Below are positions 26,923-36,180 of a stretch of 64,000 nucleotides of DNA, one piece after another. The stretch lies in the NCBI RefSeq assembly GCF_900609065.1, contig NZ_UXAU01000029.1, positions 1 through 64,000 of the forward strand, written 5' to 3'. Every line of letters starts with the position of its first letter. The first letter of the stretch is position 1. The translations under genes were made by a program, and so were the position numbers. The stretch is from Arthrobacter ulcerisalmonis (GTDB lineage: Bacteria > Actinomycetota > Actinomycetes > Actinomycetales > Micrococcaceae). The notes under the pieces were generated by a model that did not search any database, was not told the origin of the DNA, and saw nothing but the letters and a program-made list of their open reading frames with translations.

Positions 26923-28637
26923 TGGGCCGCAATACCCGGACGGCCCACCTCGCGGCCATCGCCGTCGTCCTCTTGCTCACCCTGATGAGCGGCTGCGCAC
27001 GGATTCCCACCGCGGGTCCTGTTGGCAAGAGCAGCGAAGGCAGTGCGGGCAACCTCAGCGCGCCGGTCTTCCTCCCTGCCGGGCCGCAGGCAGGCGCGTC
27101 GCCGGAAACCATCATCGACTACTTCTACCGGGCCGGCAGCGGCTACGAGGACGACTATGCCGTGGCGCGGGAATACCTGACGCAGGCCTCATCGGTTAGT
27201 TGGAAGCCTGACCAGCGCGCCTTGGTGTACCGCGAAGCCCGTGTGGTGCCCACCGAGAAGGAGAACGTCTTCAACTACGAGTTGGACGTCTCCTACACCG
27301 TCAACGCTGACGGCATTGCAACCCAGTCGCCCAAGGGAACCATCGAAAAGATCCCCGTCACCGTGACCCAGGTGGACGGTGAGTGGCGTATTTCGGCACT
27401 GCCTGACGGCACAGCCATCGCTGAAGAGACGTTCAAGGTCATCTACGGTGCGTTCCCCATCTATTTTTACGATCCCAGCTTCACCTACGCCATTCCCGAC
27501 GTCCGCTGGTTCATCCGCAACAAAACCGTCAAGGCCATGACCAGCGCCCTGTTGGCTGGTCCGGCACCGTACCTTCGCGGAGCCGTGGTGAGTGCTTTCC
27601 CCTCGGGCATCAAGTTGGCGAGAGAGTCCGTCCCGGTGGTATCCGGGGCGGCTCAGGTGGATCTCACCGCCAAGGAATTGACCGAGACCTCGCCTGAGGA
27701 CCGGCTGCGGATGCAGACCCAGTTGACCCTGACCTTCCGAACCCAGCCAGACGTGGTGAACGTCGAACTGCGCGCCAACCAGGATCTGGTGCGGGTGGAA
27801 GACAACGGCTCGGTCTTGCCACCCGTGCTGGACAAAGCCGTGCCGTCCCGGCAGATCGCCGTCAACGGCAACGACCTGGTCCGGTACGAGAACAACAGGA
27901 TCTCACCACTGCCGGACATGCAGTCGGTGTCTTCACTGCAGCCACGCTTTCCGGCGGAGTCCCCGATTTCGCAGACGGTTGCTTTCCTGAACGCTGACCG
28001 GACCACCTTGTACAGCCTCAACCCCGGGCAGCCCGCCAGGGCGCTCACCACCCGCAGCACCCTGGCGCATCCGAGCTTCAGCATTCTCAACTGGGTCTGG
28101 TCTGCAGGCCCGGGACCTGCCGGAGAGACTCAGGTTGTGGCGTTCAAGCCCAGCGGCGTGGCGGAGGGTGCGGACGTCCCGTCGGTGACCCTCGCGCCTG
28201 GCTGGTTGGCAGGTCGGACGGTCAAGGATCTGCGGATCTCCCGCGATGGGGTGCGCGCCCTTATCATTTCGGAGCAGAACGGCACCACCAGGGTGCAGGT
28301 CAGTGGGGTCATCCGCGCCGGCGACGGCACGCCCAGGGAACTGACGGCGCCCGTGAACCTCGTGACCGCCTCCAACCCGGACCAAGGCGTGTGGGTCAAC
28401 GACAGCACTGTGGCCGTGATGAAGGGCGCCGCGGGCTCCAACGTCACCCCGGAACTGCTCTCGCTGACTGCTGGAGACCCGCAGGAACTGGCGCCGTGGC
28501 CTGGACTGGTGAGTATCAGCGGCGGCAACGGACCCGACGAAATCTTCGGCCAGTCGGCCGAGGGAATCTTCCAGCGGATCGGCAACGGCTGGTCGCCCCA
28601 GATCACCGGACCCATTGATATGTCGTTCCCTGGCTGA
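26919..28637 (+). CDS. lpqB: Lipoprotein LpqB, MtrAB accessory factor
   Basis: The 572-residue lipoprotein has a signal peptide ending in the lipobox LMSGC (Cys26). An N-terminal GerMN-type region (about 40-300, with [20 protein letters not shown]) is followed by a beta-propeller-like C-terminal domain. LpqB interacts with the extracellular domain of MtrB and tunes MtrA phosphorylation in mycobacteria. The GTG at 26919 overlaps the mtrB stop; an ATG three bases later is equally good with GGAG upstream. It is the last gene of the mtrAB operon; comF follows after 123 noncoding bases that contain two DnaA-box-like sequences. Confidence 0.95.
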   Translation: MMGRNTRTAHLAAIAVVLLLTLMSGCARIPTAGPVGKSSEGSAGNLSAPVFLPAGPQAGASPETIIDYFYRAGSGYEDDYAVAREYLTQASSVSWKPDQRALVYREARVVPTEKENVFNYELDVSYTVNADGIATQSPKGTIEKIPVTVTQVDGEWRISALPDGTAIAEETFKVIYGAFPIYFYDPSFTYAIPDVRWFIRNKTVKAMTSALLAGPAPYLRGAVVSAFPSGIKLARESVPVVSGAAQVDLTAKELTETSPEDRLRMQTQLTLTFRTQPDVVNVELRANQDLVRVEDNGSVLPPVLDKAVPSRQIAVNGNDLVRYENNRISPLPDMQSVSSLQPRFPAESPISQTVAFLNADRTTLYSLNPGQPARALTTRSTLAHPSFSILNWVWSAGPGPAGETQVVAFKPSGVAEGADVPSVTLAPGWLAGRTVKDLRISRDGVRALIISEQNGTTRVQVSGVIRAGDGTPRELTAPVNLVTASNPDQGVWVNDSTVAVMKGAAGSNVTPELLSLTAGDPQELAPWPGLVSISGGNGPDEIFGQSAEGIFQRIGNGWSPQITGPIDMSFPG

Positions 28638-28685
28638 CGGCTGCGCTTGCGGCCGGTTTGTTTACGGCTGGCTTGCACTTTTGCC

Positions 28686-28709
28686 TTGTGCACATCCAGC
28701 TTGTCCACA
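28686..28709 (+). promoter_or_regulatory. Pair of DnaA-box-like 9-mers
   Basis: TTGTGCACA (28686-28694) and TTGTCCACA (28701-28709) lie in the same orientation, 15 bases apart start to start. The second is an exact match to the actinobacterial DnaA box consensus TTGTCCACA and the first has one mismatch. They are in the lpqB-comF gap. Confidence 0.45.
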
Positions 28710-28760
28710 TAGCTCCTGATCCACCTTCTGGCTTGAGGCTGGCCGTGCCAGGGTGAAGGG

Positions 28761-29726
28761 ATGGATCCACCCTCTGTCCCACGAGCTTTCCGTCGTGTTG
28801 GCCCGGACCTTCTCGCGGCCCCAAGGCGGTCGGCCGTGACCCGTCCTCGGAACCCGGCCCTTCCAGACGTTACAGACCTCTTCGCGGTTCCCGGGCGAAG
28901 GGCAGTCAGCCGTCCTCCAGACCCCGACCTTCTCGTCGTCCCCGGCTTCGCGGCAAGACACCGATCTGCGCACCATAGCGCCCTCCTGCGGTGCGCCGAC
29001 CGGTGGGGACTGGCGGTCGCGGAACTGCTTTCTGCAGCGGTGCCGGTGGATTGCGTCTGCTGCGGGGCTGAAGATGCGGTGCTTTGCCCTGCGTGTAGTC
29101 GGCGGGTGCGGCTCCTGACCAACCGCCCCTTTCGCGCGGAAGGCTCAGCACCGGCCCTGATGGATGTTGCTGGCCACCCCCTGCTCCCTGTCGTGGCAGC
29201 AGGAGTCTACCGGGAAGAACTCGCCCAAAGCATCCTGTCCTTCAAACATCTGGGCCAGGCCTCGCTTCGCCACACACTGGGCAAGGCGCTTGCCGGAGCC
29301 TTGGCAGCCGCTGTCCCGGATGTCTCTGCAGTCCTCGTGGTGCCGGTTCCCACTAGTACCGGCGCTTACCTGAAGCGTGGGTTCAGCCCCCTGCATCTGA
29401 TGCTGAAGGGTGCCACTCGGGCGCTGCCAGGCGTCATGGTCGCGGATGTCTTGACCCGCTCCGGAAGCTCATCTCTCGCCTTGGCTGGTGGCCAAAAAGG
29501 GCTCGGTCGCGGAGCGCGGGCCAGGCAGGTCCGAGGGTCCATGCACGTAGCGTCGCGTCGCGCTGCCCAGGTGGGGGCGCTGCCGTGCATCCTTGTCGAT
29601 GACGTCCTCACTACGGGAGCTACCTTGTCCGAGGCAGCGCGCGCCCTCCACCTCGCCGGAGGCAAGGTTCACGGGGCAGTAGTCCTGGCGGCGACACGCC
29701 CACCAGCCGCTTTCGATACCTGCTGA
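28761..29726 (+). CDS. ComF/GntX family phosphoribosyltransferase-like protein
   Basis: The protein has 321 residues. From about residue 95 it is a ComF family protein: a zinc finger with C98, C100, C101, C109 and C112 (CVCCGAEDAVLCPAC), a middle domain with ILSFKHLGQASL, and the phosphoribosyltransferase PRPP loop CILVDDVLTTGATLSEA (about 275-291). ComF proteins assist DNA uptake in competent bacteria; GntX-like members affect other processes. The first 90 residues are unusual: low-complexity Arg/Pro/Ala sequence with imperfect repeats (DLLAAP, DLFAVP, DLLVVP). They may be a lineage-specific extension or an over-called start. Synteny with Rv3242c supports the identity. Confidence 0.85.
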   Translation: MDPPSVPRAFRRVGPDLLAAPRRSAVTRPRNPALPDVTDLFAVPGRRAVSRPPDPDLLVVPGFAARHRSAHHSALLRCADRWGLAVAELLSAAVPVDCVCCGAEDAVLCPACSRRVRLLTNRPFRAEGSAPALMDVAGHPLLPVVAAGVYREELAQSILSFKHLGQASLRHTLGKALAGALAAAVPDVSAVLVVPVPTSTGAYLKRGFSPLHLMLKGATRALPGVMVADVLTRSGSSSLALAGGQKGLGRGARARQVRGSMHVASRRAAQVGALPCILVDDVLTTGATLSEAARALHLAGGKVHGAVVLAATRPPAAFDTC

Positions 29727-29936
29727 TTACCTGGGTACCAGCCCTGAATCCACCGTGTCTAGGAAAAAAATAAACCCGGAAAAGATGAATAACGGATGAC
29801 GATGAACTAACGTCGGTGATGGGTACACAGAACAGAATGTACCTTTCGATAGCGGCTCGGAGAGGGGCTCGACTGTCAAGCAGATCGACCCAGGGAAGCG
29901 CCGCCGTCGTGTCACCGAAGTCATTTGGAGGGCACC

Positions 29937-30662
29937 ATGGAGTTTATGATCAGCGGACGCAATCTGACGGTCTCAGACCGGTTCCGCGAATACGCCGGGG
30001 AAAAGATCGCCAAGATCGAATCCCTCGGGGACAAGGTGCAGCGCGTCGATGCCAAGGTCTCAAAGGAGACGAGTGGTCGGCAGACAGGAGACCAGCTCAC
30101 CGTCGAAGTAACGGTGCTGGGACGCGGACCTGTGATCCGCGCGGAAGCGAGCGCTGGCGACAAGTTCGCGGCCTTCGACCTTGCCTACAACAAGTTGCTT
30201 GAACGGCTCCGGAGGGCCAAGGACCGGAAGAAAGTCCACCACGGCCGCCACACTCCCAAGGCGGTGCGTGAAGCTACCGCCTCGCTGGAACCCGCGAGTG
30301 CCAACGAGCCTCTCTATCTTGAGGCCAGCCACCGGAGCGAAGCCGAGCCACAGCCCGAAGCAAAGTCGCCCTACGACGTCGACAATGACATCCCCGCCGG
30401 CGATTCGCCCGTCCTGATCCGCCGGAAGGTCTTCCCGGCAGCGTCGCTGACCCTCGATGACGCCGTGGACAACATGGAATTGGTGGGCCACGACTTCTAC
30501 CTGTTTATTGATAAGGCCACGAACACGCCGTCTGTCGTCTACCGCCGTCGTGGTTGGACCTACGGCGTGATCACGCTGGACAACGAATGCGAGCCTGGGG
30601 ACACCGTGGTTGAAGAGAAAATCCTCGCCTACCGCTCGGATGACGTCCCAGCCAACGCCTAG
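29937..30662 (+). CDS. hpf: Long-form ribosome hibernation promoting factor
   Basis: The 241-residue protein is a long HPF that dimerises 70S ribosomes into inactive 100S particles under stress. The N-terminal S30AE domain (1-105) begins EFMISGRNLTVSDRFREYAG. A variable linker (about 105-175) follows, then the C-terminal dimerisation domain (about 178-236) with NMELVGHDFYLFIDKATN and VVYRRRGWTYGVI. The ATG at 29937 is chosen because GGAGG lies four to five bases ahead; an in-frame TTG 12 bases upstream overlaps that ribosome site. It precedes the AlkZ-like gene by 33 bases. Position matches Rv3241c, adjacent to secA1. Confidence 0.95.
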   Translation: MEFMISGRNLTVSDRFREYAGEKIAKIESLGDKVQRVDAKVSKETSGRQTGDQLTVEVTVLGRGPVIRAEASAGDKFAAFDLAYNKLLERLRRAKDRKKVHHGRHTPKAVREATASLEPASANEPLYLEASHRSEAEPQPEAKSPYDVDNDIPAGDSPVLIRRKVFPAASLTLDDAVDNMELVGHDFYLFIDKATNTPSVVYRRRGWTYGVITLDNECEPGDTVVEEKILAYRSDDVPANA

Positions 30663-30695
30663 TACCGCACCTCACCATCACCAGGAAGGACTGAT

Positions 30696-31946
30696 GTGCC
30701 CGCAGCGCTGAGCCTGAACCAGGCACGGCGGATTGCGTTGGCAGCACAGGGTCTCGCCAAGAGGCGGCCCACCGGTCCCGTGTCAGCACGGGCGGTGGGC
30801 CGTACCTTTGCCCAGCTCCAACTCGTCCAAATCGACTCCGTGAACGTGCTCTCGCGGAGTCATTTCTTGCCCTTCTATTCGCGGCTGGGGAACTATGACC
30901 GCGCCATTCTCAGCAAGCTGGCGGGCACCGCACCTCGCCGCATGATGGAGTATTGGGCGCACGAGGCCAGCTTCATTCGTCCCGAGCACTATCACGACCT
31001 CTTGCTGTGGCAGCGGCGCGCGTGGGTGGGTGCGAACGGGCTGGATCCGGCCATGGTGGGTTCCGTTTCGGCACAGGTGCTGGCAGCCCTGGCCAATGGC
31101 CCGCCCATGACGGCCGCCGACGTGAGCGCCAAAATTGGGCATGTCGAAGCAAAATCAAACCAGAACTGGGGCTGGAACTGGAACGCGGTGAAACGCGTCT
31201 TAGAGCACCTTTTCGAAGCGGGACAGGTTTCGGCGGCAGCCAGGACCGATCAGTTCGAGCGCAAATACACCCTAACGGAACGCGTCTTACCAGCGTCCGT
31301 TCGTCCAGTGGTCTCCGCGACGCTGGACCTGGCAGCCGAACCTGACCGCGACGCGGCTCTGCTCCGACTCACGGAGGCTGCCGCTCAGGCACACGGCATT
31401 GGCAGTGCGAAATGCTTCGCGGACTACTTTCGGACTCCGATCAAGTCCACCTCGCTCGCTCTTCGGGAACTGGTTGCTCAGGGACGCGTTGAAGCCGTCA
31501 GCGTTGCCGGCTGGGACCGTGAGGTTTTTAGGCACGTGGACGCTGTTCTTCCGCGCAAGGCCACGGGGGCTGCCCTGCTGAGCCCTTTTGATTCCATGGT
31601 TTTTGAGCGACGTCGGCTGGAGGAACTGTTCGGCTTCCACTATCGGATCGAGATTTACACCCCGGCCCACAAGAGGCGGTTCGGTTACTACGTGCTGCCG
31701 TTCCTGTTGCGCGACCAGATGGTGGCCCGTGTAGACCTGAAAGCAGACCGCCCCGGCGGGAAACTGCTGGTCAGGTCAGCGTTCGGTGAGCCGGGTGCCC
31801 CAGTGGACACCGCCGTCGAACTTGCCGCCGAGTTGTCGCTGATGGCGCAGTGGCTCGAATTGGACGACGTCGTGGTCCATCCTGTGGGTGACCTCGCCTC
31901 GGAATTGGCCGCTGTGATGCCTCTGGTGCGGTCACGGGATCAGTGA
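30696..31946 (+). CDS. AlkZ/YcaQ-like winged-helix DNA glycosylase
   Basis: The 416-residue protein belongs to the HTH_42 (YcaQ/AlkZ) family, whose characterised members excise bulky or crosslinked alkyl adducts from DNA. The N-terminal SLNQARRIALAAQGL leads to the QxD motif at residues 45-47 (LVQIDSVNVLSRSH), which holds the catalytic residues in AlkZ. Other conserved stretches are YWAHEASFIRPEH and LLSPFDSMVFERRRLEELF. The GTG at 30696 has AGGAAGG eight bases upstream. It is probably cotranscribed with hpf. It lies between hpf and secA, where Mycobacterium tuberculosis has no such gene. Repair of crosslinks is inferred from the family. Confidence 0.88.
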   Translation: MPAALSLNQARRIALAAQGLAKRRPTGPVSARAVGRTFAQLQLVQIDSVNVLSRSHFLPFYSRLGNYDRAILSKLAGTAPRRMMEYWAHEASFIRPEHYHDLLLWQRRAWVGANGLDPAMVGSVSAQVLAALANGPPMTAADVSAKIGHVEAKSNQNWGWNWNAVKRVLEHLFEAGQVSAAARTDQFERKYTLTERVLPASVRPVVSATLDLAAEPDRDAALLRLTEAAAQAHGIGSAKCFADYFRTPIKSTSLALRELVAQGRVEAVSVAGWDREVFRHVDAVLPRKATGAALLSPFDSMVFERRRLEELFGFHYRIEIYTPAHKRRFGYYVLPFLLRDQMVARVDLKADRPGGKLLVRSAFGEPGAPVDTAVELAAELSLMAQWLELDDVVVHPVGDLASELAAVMPLVRSRDQ

Positions 31947-32003
31947 TGTCAGCCGCAGTGATCCGCTCTCAGGTGAAAGGGCAACGGTCCGGGGTCTCTC
32001 CCG

Positions 32004-32009
32004 TAGACT
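32004..32009 (+). promoter_or_regulatory. Candidate -10 element (TAGACT) of secA
   Basis: TAGACT, the same hexamer seen before chorismate mutase, lies 45 bases upstream of the secA GTG in a 108-base gap. It would give a leader of about 38 bases containing the GGGAG ribosome site. No -35 match is seen. Confidence 0.4.
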
Positions 32010-32054
32010 AAAAACGCCAGAATTCGGCCGGCATGAGACTGGGAGCATCTTCAC

Positions 32055-34793
32055 GTGGCATCACTTATCGAAAAACTTCTCCGCACGGGTGACAAAAAGA
32101 CCCTTCGACAATTGCGGAACTATGCCGATGCCATCAATGCTCTGGAAGATTCGCTCAAGACGTTCACTGACGCTGAACTGCGTGAGGAAACCGACCGGCT
32201 CCGCGAACGTCACCAAGATGGCGAAACCCTTGAAGCGCTGTTACCCGAAGCTTTTGCTGCCGTCCGCGAGGCATCGGCTCGAACCTTGGGGATGCGGCAC
32301 TTCGACGTCCAGCTGATGGGCGGTGCGGCGCTGCACCTGGGGAACATCGCCGAAATGAAGACCGGTGAAGGTAAGACCCTCGTTGCCACCGCCCCCGCCT
32401 ACCTCAATGCCCTGACCGGCAAGGGTGTCCACGTGATCACGGTGAACGACTACCTCGCCCAGTACCAGTCGGACCTGATGGGCCGCGTCTACCGCTTCCT
32501 CGGCCTGACCAGCGGTTGCATCATCGCCAACCAGGATCCCACCGTGCGTCGGGCCCAGTATGCCGCCGACATCACCTACGGCACCAACAACGAATTTGGG
32601 TTCGACTACCTACGCGACAACATGGCGTGGGACAAGAATGAACTCGTCCAGCGCGGCCACAACTTCGCCGTGGTGGATGAAGTTGACTCCATCCTCATCG
32701 ACGAGGCCAGGACCCCGCTCATTATTTCCGGACCAGCGCAAGGTGACACGAACCGTTGGTACAGCGAATTCGCCAAGGTGGTCTTGCGGTTGACCGCCGA
32801 GAAGGATTACGAAGTTGACGAGAAAAAGCGCACTGTCGGTGTGCTTGAAAGTGGCATCGAAATTGTCGAGGACTACCTCGGCATCAGCAACCTCTACGAA
32901 TCTGCCAACACGCCCCTGATTGGCTTCCTGAACAACGCTATCAAGGCCAAGGAACTCTTCAAGCGGGACAAGGACTATGTGATCCTCGACGGCGAAGTTC
33001 TCATCGTCGACGAGCACACCGGCCGTATCCTTGCTGGCCGCCGCTACAACGAGGGCATGCACCAGGCAATCGAAGCCAAAGAAGGCGTCGAGATCAAGGC
33101 CGAGAATCAGACCCTCGCCACCGTGACGCTGCAGAACTACTTCCGCATGTACGACAAGCTCTCCGGCATGACCGGCACCGCCGAAACTGAGGCAGCCGAA
33201 TTCATGAGTACCTACAAGCTGGGCGTGGTGGCGATTCCCACGAACCGGGACATGCAGCGCATGGACCAGGCCGACCTCGTCTTCAAAAATGAGACCGTCA
33301 AGTTTGATGCCGTGGTGCAAGATATCGCCGAGCGTCACGAGAAGGGCCAGCCCGTCCTGGTGGGTACCACCAGCGTGGAAAAGAGCGAGTACCTCTCCCG
33401 GCTGCTGGCCAAGGACGGCATTCGCCACGAAGTCCTCAACGCCAAAAACCATGCCCGCGAAGCAGCGATCGTTGCCCAGGCTGGCCGCAAGGCTGCCGTC
33501 ACCGTCGCGACCAACATGGCCGGCCGCGGTACCGACATCATGCTCGGCGGCAACGCTGAGTTCACTGCCGTGGCCGAACTCGCCAAGCGCGGCCTGGATC
33601 CGGAGGAGAACTCCGAGGAATATGAGGCCGCTTGGCCAGCAGCGCTGGACGCTGCCAAGCAGTCCGTCAAAGATGAGCACGAAGAGGTCCTGGACCTCGG
33701 CGGGCTCTACGTGCTGGGCACCGAGCGGCACGAGTCACGCCGCATCGATAACCAGCTCCGCGGCCGTTCGGGCCGTCAGGGCGACCCTGGTGAGTCGCGC
33801 TTCTACCTTTCGTTGACTGATGACCTCATGCGGTTGTTCAACTCTGGTGCTGCCGAACGCCTGATGAATAGTTCCGTTCCCGACGACGTCGCCTTGGAAT
33901 CCAAGCTCGTTTCACGGGCTATCGCCTCGGCCCAGGGTCAGGTTGAAGGCCGCAATGCCGAGCAGCGGAAGAACGTCTTGAAGTACGACGACGTCCTGAA
34001 CCGCCAACGCGAAGCGATCTACAGCGACCGCCGTCGCATCCTCGAAGGTGACGACTTGCACGAAAAGGTGCAGTTCTTCATCGAGGACACCGTGGTATCC
34101 CTCATCGATGTGGCCACAGCGGAAGGCAACGGCGACGACTGGGACTTCGCCCAACTCTGGACCAACCTGAAGACCCTCTACCCGGTCAGTGTGACTGCGG
34201 ATGAAATCATCCACGAAGCCGGTGGCAAGCCCAGCCTCACCGCGGAATTCCTCAAAGAGGAAGTGCTCTCTGATGCCCGCGTGGTTTACCAGGCGCGCGA
34301 GGAAACCATCGGCGAAGAGGGGATGCGCGAATTGGAGCGCCGTGTCGTGCTCTCGGTGATCGGCCGGAAGTGGCAGGAACACCTCTACGAGATGGATTAC
34401 CTCAAAGAGGGGATCGGGCTGCGGGCGATGGCCCAGCGCGATCCGCTGGTGGAATACCAACGCGAAGGGTTCTTACTTTTCCAGGGCATGATGGAGGCCA
34501 TTCGCGAAGAGAGCGTCGGATTCCTCTACAACCTTGAAGTCGAGGTCACTCCTGCCGAGGACGTTGTTGTGCAGGATGACACCGGGAATCACACCGAGCA
34601 TCATGACTCACAGGTGAAGGCGGCTGGACTCGAAGCTCCGGAAAAGCCAGCCCAGCTGCAGTACACAGCGCCGGGCGAAAGTGGCGACACGGAAACTCGG
34701 GTGGAGACCAGGACCACAGGGCGTTCGGGAAACCCGGCGAAGGCCGCTGCGCAGGGCGTTGCCAAGCGTCCTGCCAAGAAGAAGAAGCGCTAA
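32055..34793 (+). CDS. secA: Preprotein translocase motor ATPase SecA
   Basis: The 912-residue protein is SecA, which drives proteins through SecYEG. Nucleotide-binding domain 1 has Walker A at 104-108 (GEGKT, with Lys107) and Walker B starting at Asp208 ([16 protein letters not shown]). The preprotein crosslinking domain, NBD2 ([20 protein letters not shown]) and the helical scaffold follow in order. The C-terminus ends in a Lys-rich KRPAKKKKR and lacks the CxCx8CH zinc site of proteobacterial SecA, as in actinobacterial SecA1. The GTG start has GGGAG nine bases upstream. The Rv3235-type gene converges with a seven-base gap. Confidence 0.98.
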   Translation: MASLIEKLLRTGDKKTLRQLRNYADAINALEDSLKTFTDAELREETDRLRERHQDGETLEALLPEAFAAVREASARTLGMRHFDVQLMGGAALHLGNIAEMKTGEGKTLVATAPAYLNALTGKGVHVITVNDYLAQYQSDLMGRVYRFLGLTSGCIIANQDPTVRRAQYAADITYGTNNEFGFDYLRDNMAWDKNELVQRGHNFAVVDEVDSILIDEARTPLIISGPAQGDTNRWYSEFAKVVLRLTAEKDYEVDEKKRTVGVLESGIEIVEDYLGISNLYESANTPLIGFLNNAIKAKELFKRDKDYVILDGEVLIVDEHTGRILAGRRYNEGMHQAIEAKEGVEIKAENQTLATVTLQNYFRMYDKLSGMTGTAETEAAEFMSTYKLGVVAIPTNRDMQRMDQADLVFKNETVKFDAVVQDIAERHEKGQPVLVGTTSVEKSEYLSRLLAKDGIRHEVLNAKNHAREAAIVAQAGRKAAVTVATNMAGRGTDIMLGGNAEFTAVAELAKRGLDPEENSEEYEAAWPAALDAAKQSVKDEHEEVLDLGGLYVLGTERHESRRIDNQLRGRSGRQGDPGESRFYLSLTDDLMRLFNSGAAERLMNSSVPDDVALESKLVSRAIASAQGQVEGRNAEQRKNVLKYDDVLNRQREAIYSDRRRILEGDDLHEKVQFFIEDTVVSLIDVATAEGNGDDWDFAQLWTNLKTLYPVSVTADEIIHEAGGKPSLTAEFLKEEVLSDARVVYQAREETIGEEGMRELERRVVLSVIGRKWQEHLYEMDYLKEGIGLRAMAQRDPLVEYQREGFLLFQGMMEAIREESVGFLYNLEVEVTPAEDVVVQDDTGNHTEHHDSQVKAAGLEAPEKPAQLQYTAPGESGDTETRVETRTTGRSGNPAKAAAQGVAKRPAKKKKR

Positions 34794-34800
34794 CGGCCAG

Positions 34801-35259
34801 CTATCCCACCTGAAGCTCGGTGACTCGCCAAACGTCCTTGCTGCGCTCCAGCCGCAAGGCCACGGCGCGGACCCGGATGTCGTCGGCAACCACGGCGCTG
34901 GCTTCGTAAATTCCGTCCGAGACTTCGCAGACCCGGACGGAACGGACCATCGAGTTTCGATGTAACTTCGCCAGATTGGGACTGCCTGTGCGGAGCACCT
35001 CGTGGCGGATCAAGGCTGCCCTGTGTTGAAGCGCTGCGAGGCAGCCGGGATCGAGGCGACGGGCCAGCTGATGGATTGGGCGGATCCCGGCCAACACTTC
35101 CATGGCGGCCTGCGTGGTGCCTCGTGCAACGGCCCGGACTTCAGCCTCTTCGTCCGCAAAGCGCAAAGCGGGTGCTGCGGCTGAGACGGACGTGCGTTGT
35201 CGAACCCCCGGGGTAGGTGTTGAGACCTGTTGGGCTCGAAGCTGGGACATGGCAGTCAT
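34801..35259 (-). CDS. Rv3235 family protein (DUF6459)
   Basis: The 152-residue protein matches the Rv3235 family, small actinobacterial proteins found close to secA. Conserved stretches include VARGTTQAAMEVLAGIRPIH and LARRLDPGCLAALQHRAAL, and the C-terminal SVRVCEVSDGIYEASAVV continues into a VRAVALRLER strand. The function is unknown. The frame is open for 79 codons upstream through an 8-bp repeat, but the ATG at 35257-35259 with AAGGATG ahead is preferred; an ATG nine bases further in is possible. It converges with secA and lies downstream of the LysM gene on the same strand. Either the repeat-containing spacer is untranslated or the repeat encodes an Asn/Gln/Pro-rich extension. Confidence 0.75.
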   Translation of the reverse strand: MTAMSQLRAQQVSTPTPGVRQRTSVSAAAPALRFADEEAEVRAVARGTTQAAMEVLAGIRPIHQLARRLDPGCLAALQHRAALIRHEVLRTGSPNLAKLHRNSMVRSVRVCEVSDGIYEASAVVADDIRVRAVALRLERSKDVWRVTELQVG

Positions 35260-35274
35260 TGAGACATCCTTGTA

Positions 35275-35316
35275 TTGGTTGCTTGGTTGCTTGGTTGCTT
35301 GGTTGCTTGGTTGGTT
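35275..35316. repeat. 8-bp tandem repeat (TTGGTTGC)n between LysM and Rv3235-type genes
   Basis: Four exact copies of TTGGTTGC (35275-35306) are followed by TTGGTTGG and TT. The unit is not a multiple of three. The array starts 16 bases upstream of the Rv3235-type start codon. It is a simple-sequence repeat that could change length by slippage. Confidence 0.9.
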
Positions 35317-35336
35317 ACTCTTGGTCTGCAGGACGG

Positions 35337-36038
35337 TTACGAACCGCCCTGAGGCGGGAGAAGGACTTGACCCGGAAGGATCTTGTCCGGGTTTGGTCCG
35401 ATCACGTCCCGGTTCGCTTGGTACCAGCGGGGCCATTCGTTGGCGATGTCCGCGTCTGTGGCGCCCGGTCCCAGTTGCCGAGCCGAGATCTCCCATAGAC
35501 TCTCGCCCGACCGGACGGCAATTCCTTCCTCGGATGGTTGGTTTGCTCGCGCCGTACCGCCGACCAAAGGGCCTGGGTGCATGACAGGCGGGGCCGGTTG
35601 CCAGCCTGGATAGTCAGGAGCTGTAGTTGCGGAGACTGTCTGCGGGGAATGCTGCCACTGTGGTGCCGGATTCGTATCGTCCGCGTGGGCAATTCCTCCG
35701 GTTACCAGTTGCGTCGAGATGGCAGCGATCATCAGTCGGCGCATGAAAGCCGGCGCAAACCGGCGGAGCGAGGCCGCGCGCCGTAATCGCCCCGTCCGTT
35801 CCAGTCCTGCATGGATGCCGGCAAGTGATAACGCCAACCACCACCAGGCGACCAAGAGGCTCCCGGCTGCCGACGCAACGATCCCGATCATCGCCTCAAC
35901 GTTGATTTCCTGCCACTTGTTTGCGGGGTCAAGCCACTGGTGGCTCAGACTGAAGCCAATGTGGCAGAGAAGGCCGCCAAGAAACAGAAGAGTGAGTGCT
36001 GTGGTGAGGTCACGGCGCCAACTGGGTTCCGGATGCAT
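35337..36038 (-). CDS. LysM-domain membrane protein
   Basis: The 233-residue protein has transmembrane helices at about 12-31, 49-75 and possibly 100-119. A Pro/Thr-rich linker follows, with a C-terminal LysM domain (about 175-229: VRSGESLWEISARQLGPGAT ... ILPGQVLLPP) that should bind peptidoglycan. It may tether the membrane to the wall. The ATG at 36036-36038 has AAGGG six bases ahead. Three TTGAT direct repeats lie just upstream, at 36051-36080. The gene is divergent from the conserved unknown at 36181 and precedes the Rv3235-type gene on the same strand. I know of no established function for this pairing. Confidence 0.82.
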   Translation of the reverse strand: MHPEPSWRRDLTTALTLLFLGGLLCHIGFSLSHQWLDPANKWQEINVEAMIGIVASAAGSLLVAWWWLALSLAGIHAGLERTGRLRRAASLRRFAPAFMRRLMIAAISTQLVTGGIAHADDTNPAPQWQHSPQTVSATTAPDYPGWQPAPPVMHPGPLVGGTARANQPSEEGIAVRSGESLWEISARQLGPGATDADIANEWPRWYQANRDVIGPNPDKILPGQVLLPPQGGS

Positions 36039-36050
36039 ATTCAGCCCTTT

Positions 36051-36080
36051 TTGATGCAGTTTGATCTTGTTTGATGTAAC
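36051..36080. repeat. Three TTGAT direct repeats phased at exactly 10 bp
   Basis: TTGATGCAGT, TTGATCTTGT and TTGATGTAAC follow one another with a 10-bp period in the divergent region between the LysM gene (start 36038) and the conserved unknown (start 36181). Head-to-tail sites one helical turn apart are a common arrangement for cooperative DNA-binding proteins. Confidence 0.6.
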
Positions 36081-36180
36081 TGAATACAGTCTGAGGTTCT
36101 TTGCCTAGTTTTGTCTACAACAATTTTTGCGAGCTGGCGTGAGCATTGACCGGAGAAAGTCTCGGTCCTACGCTGTGCAG

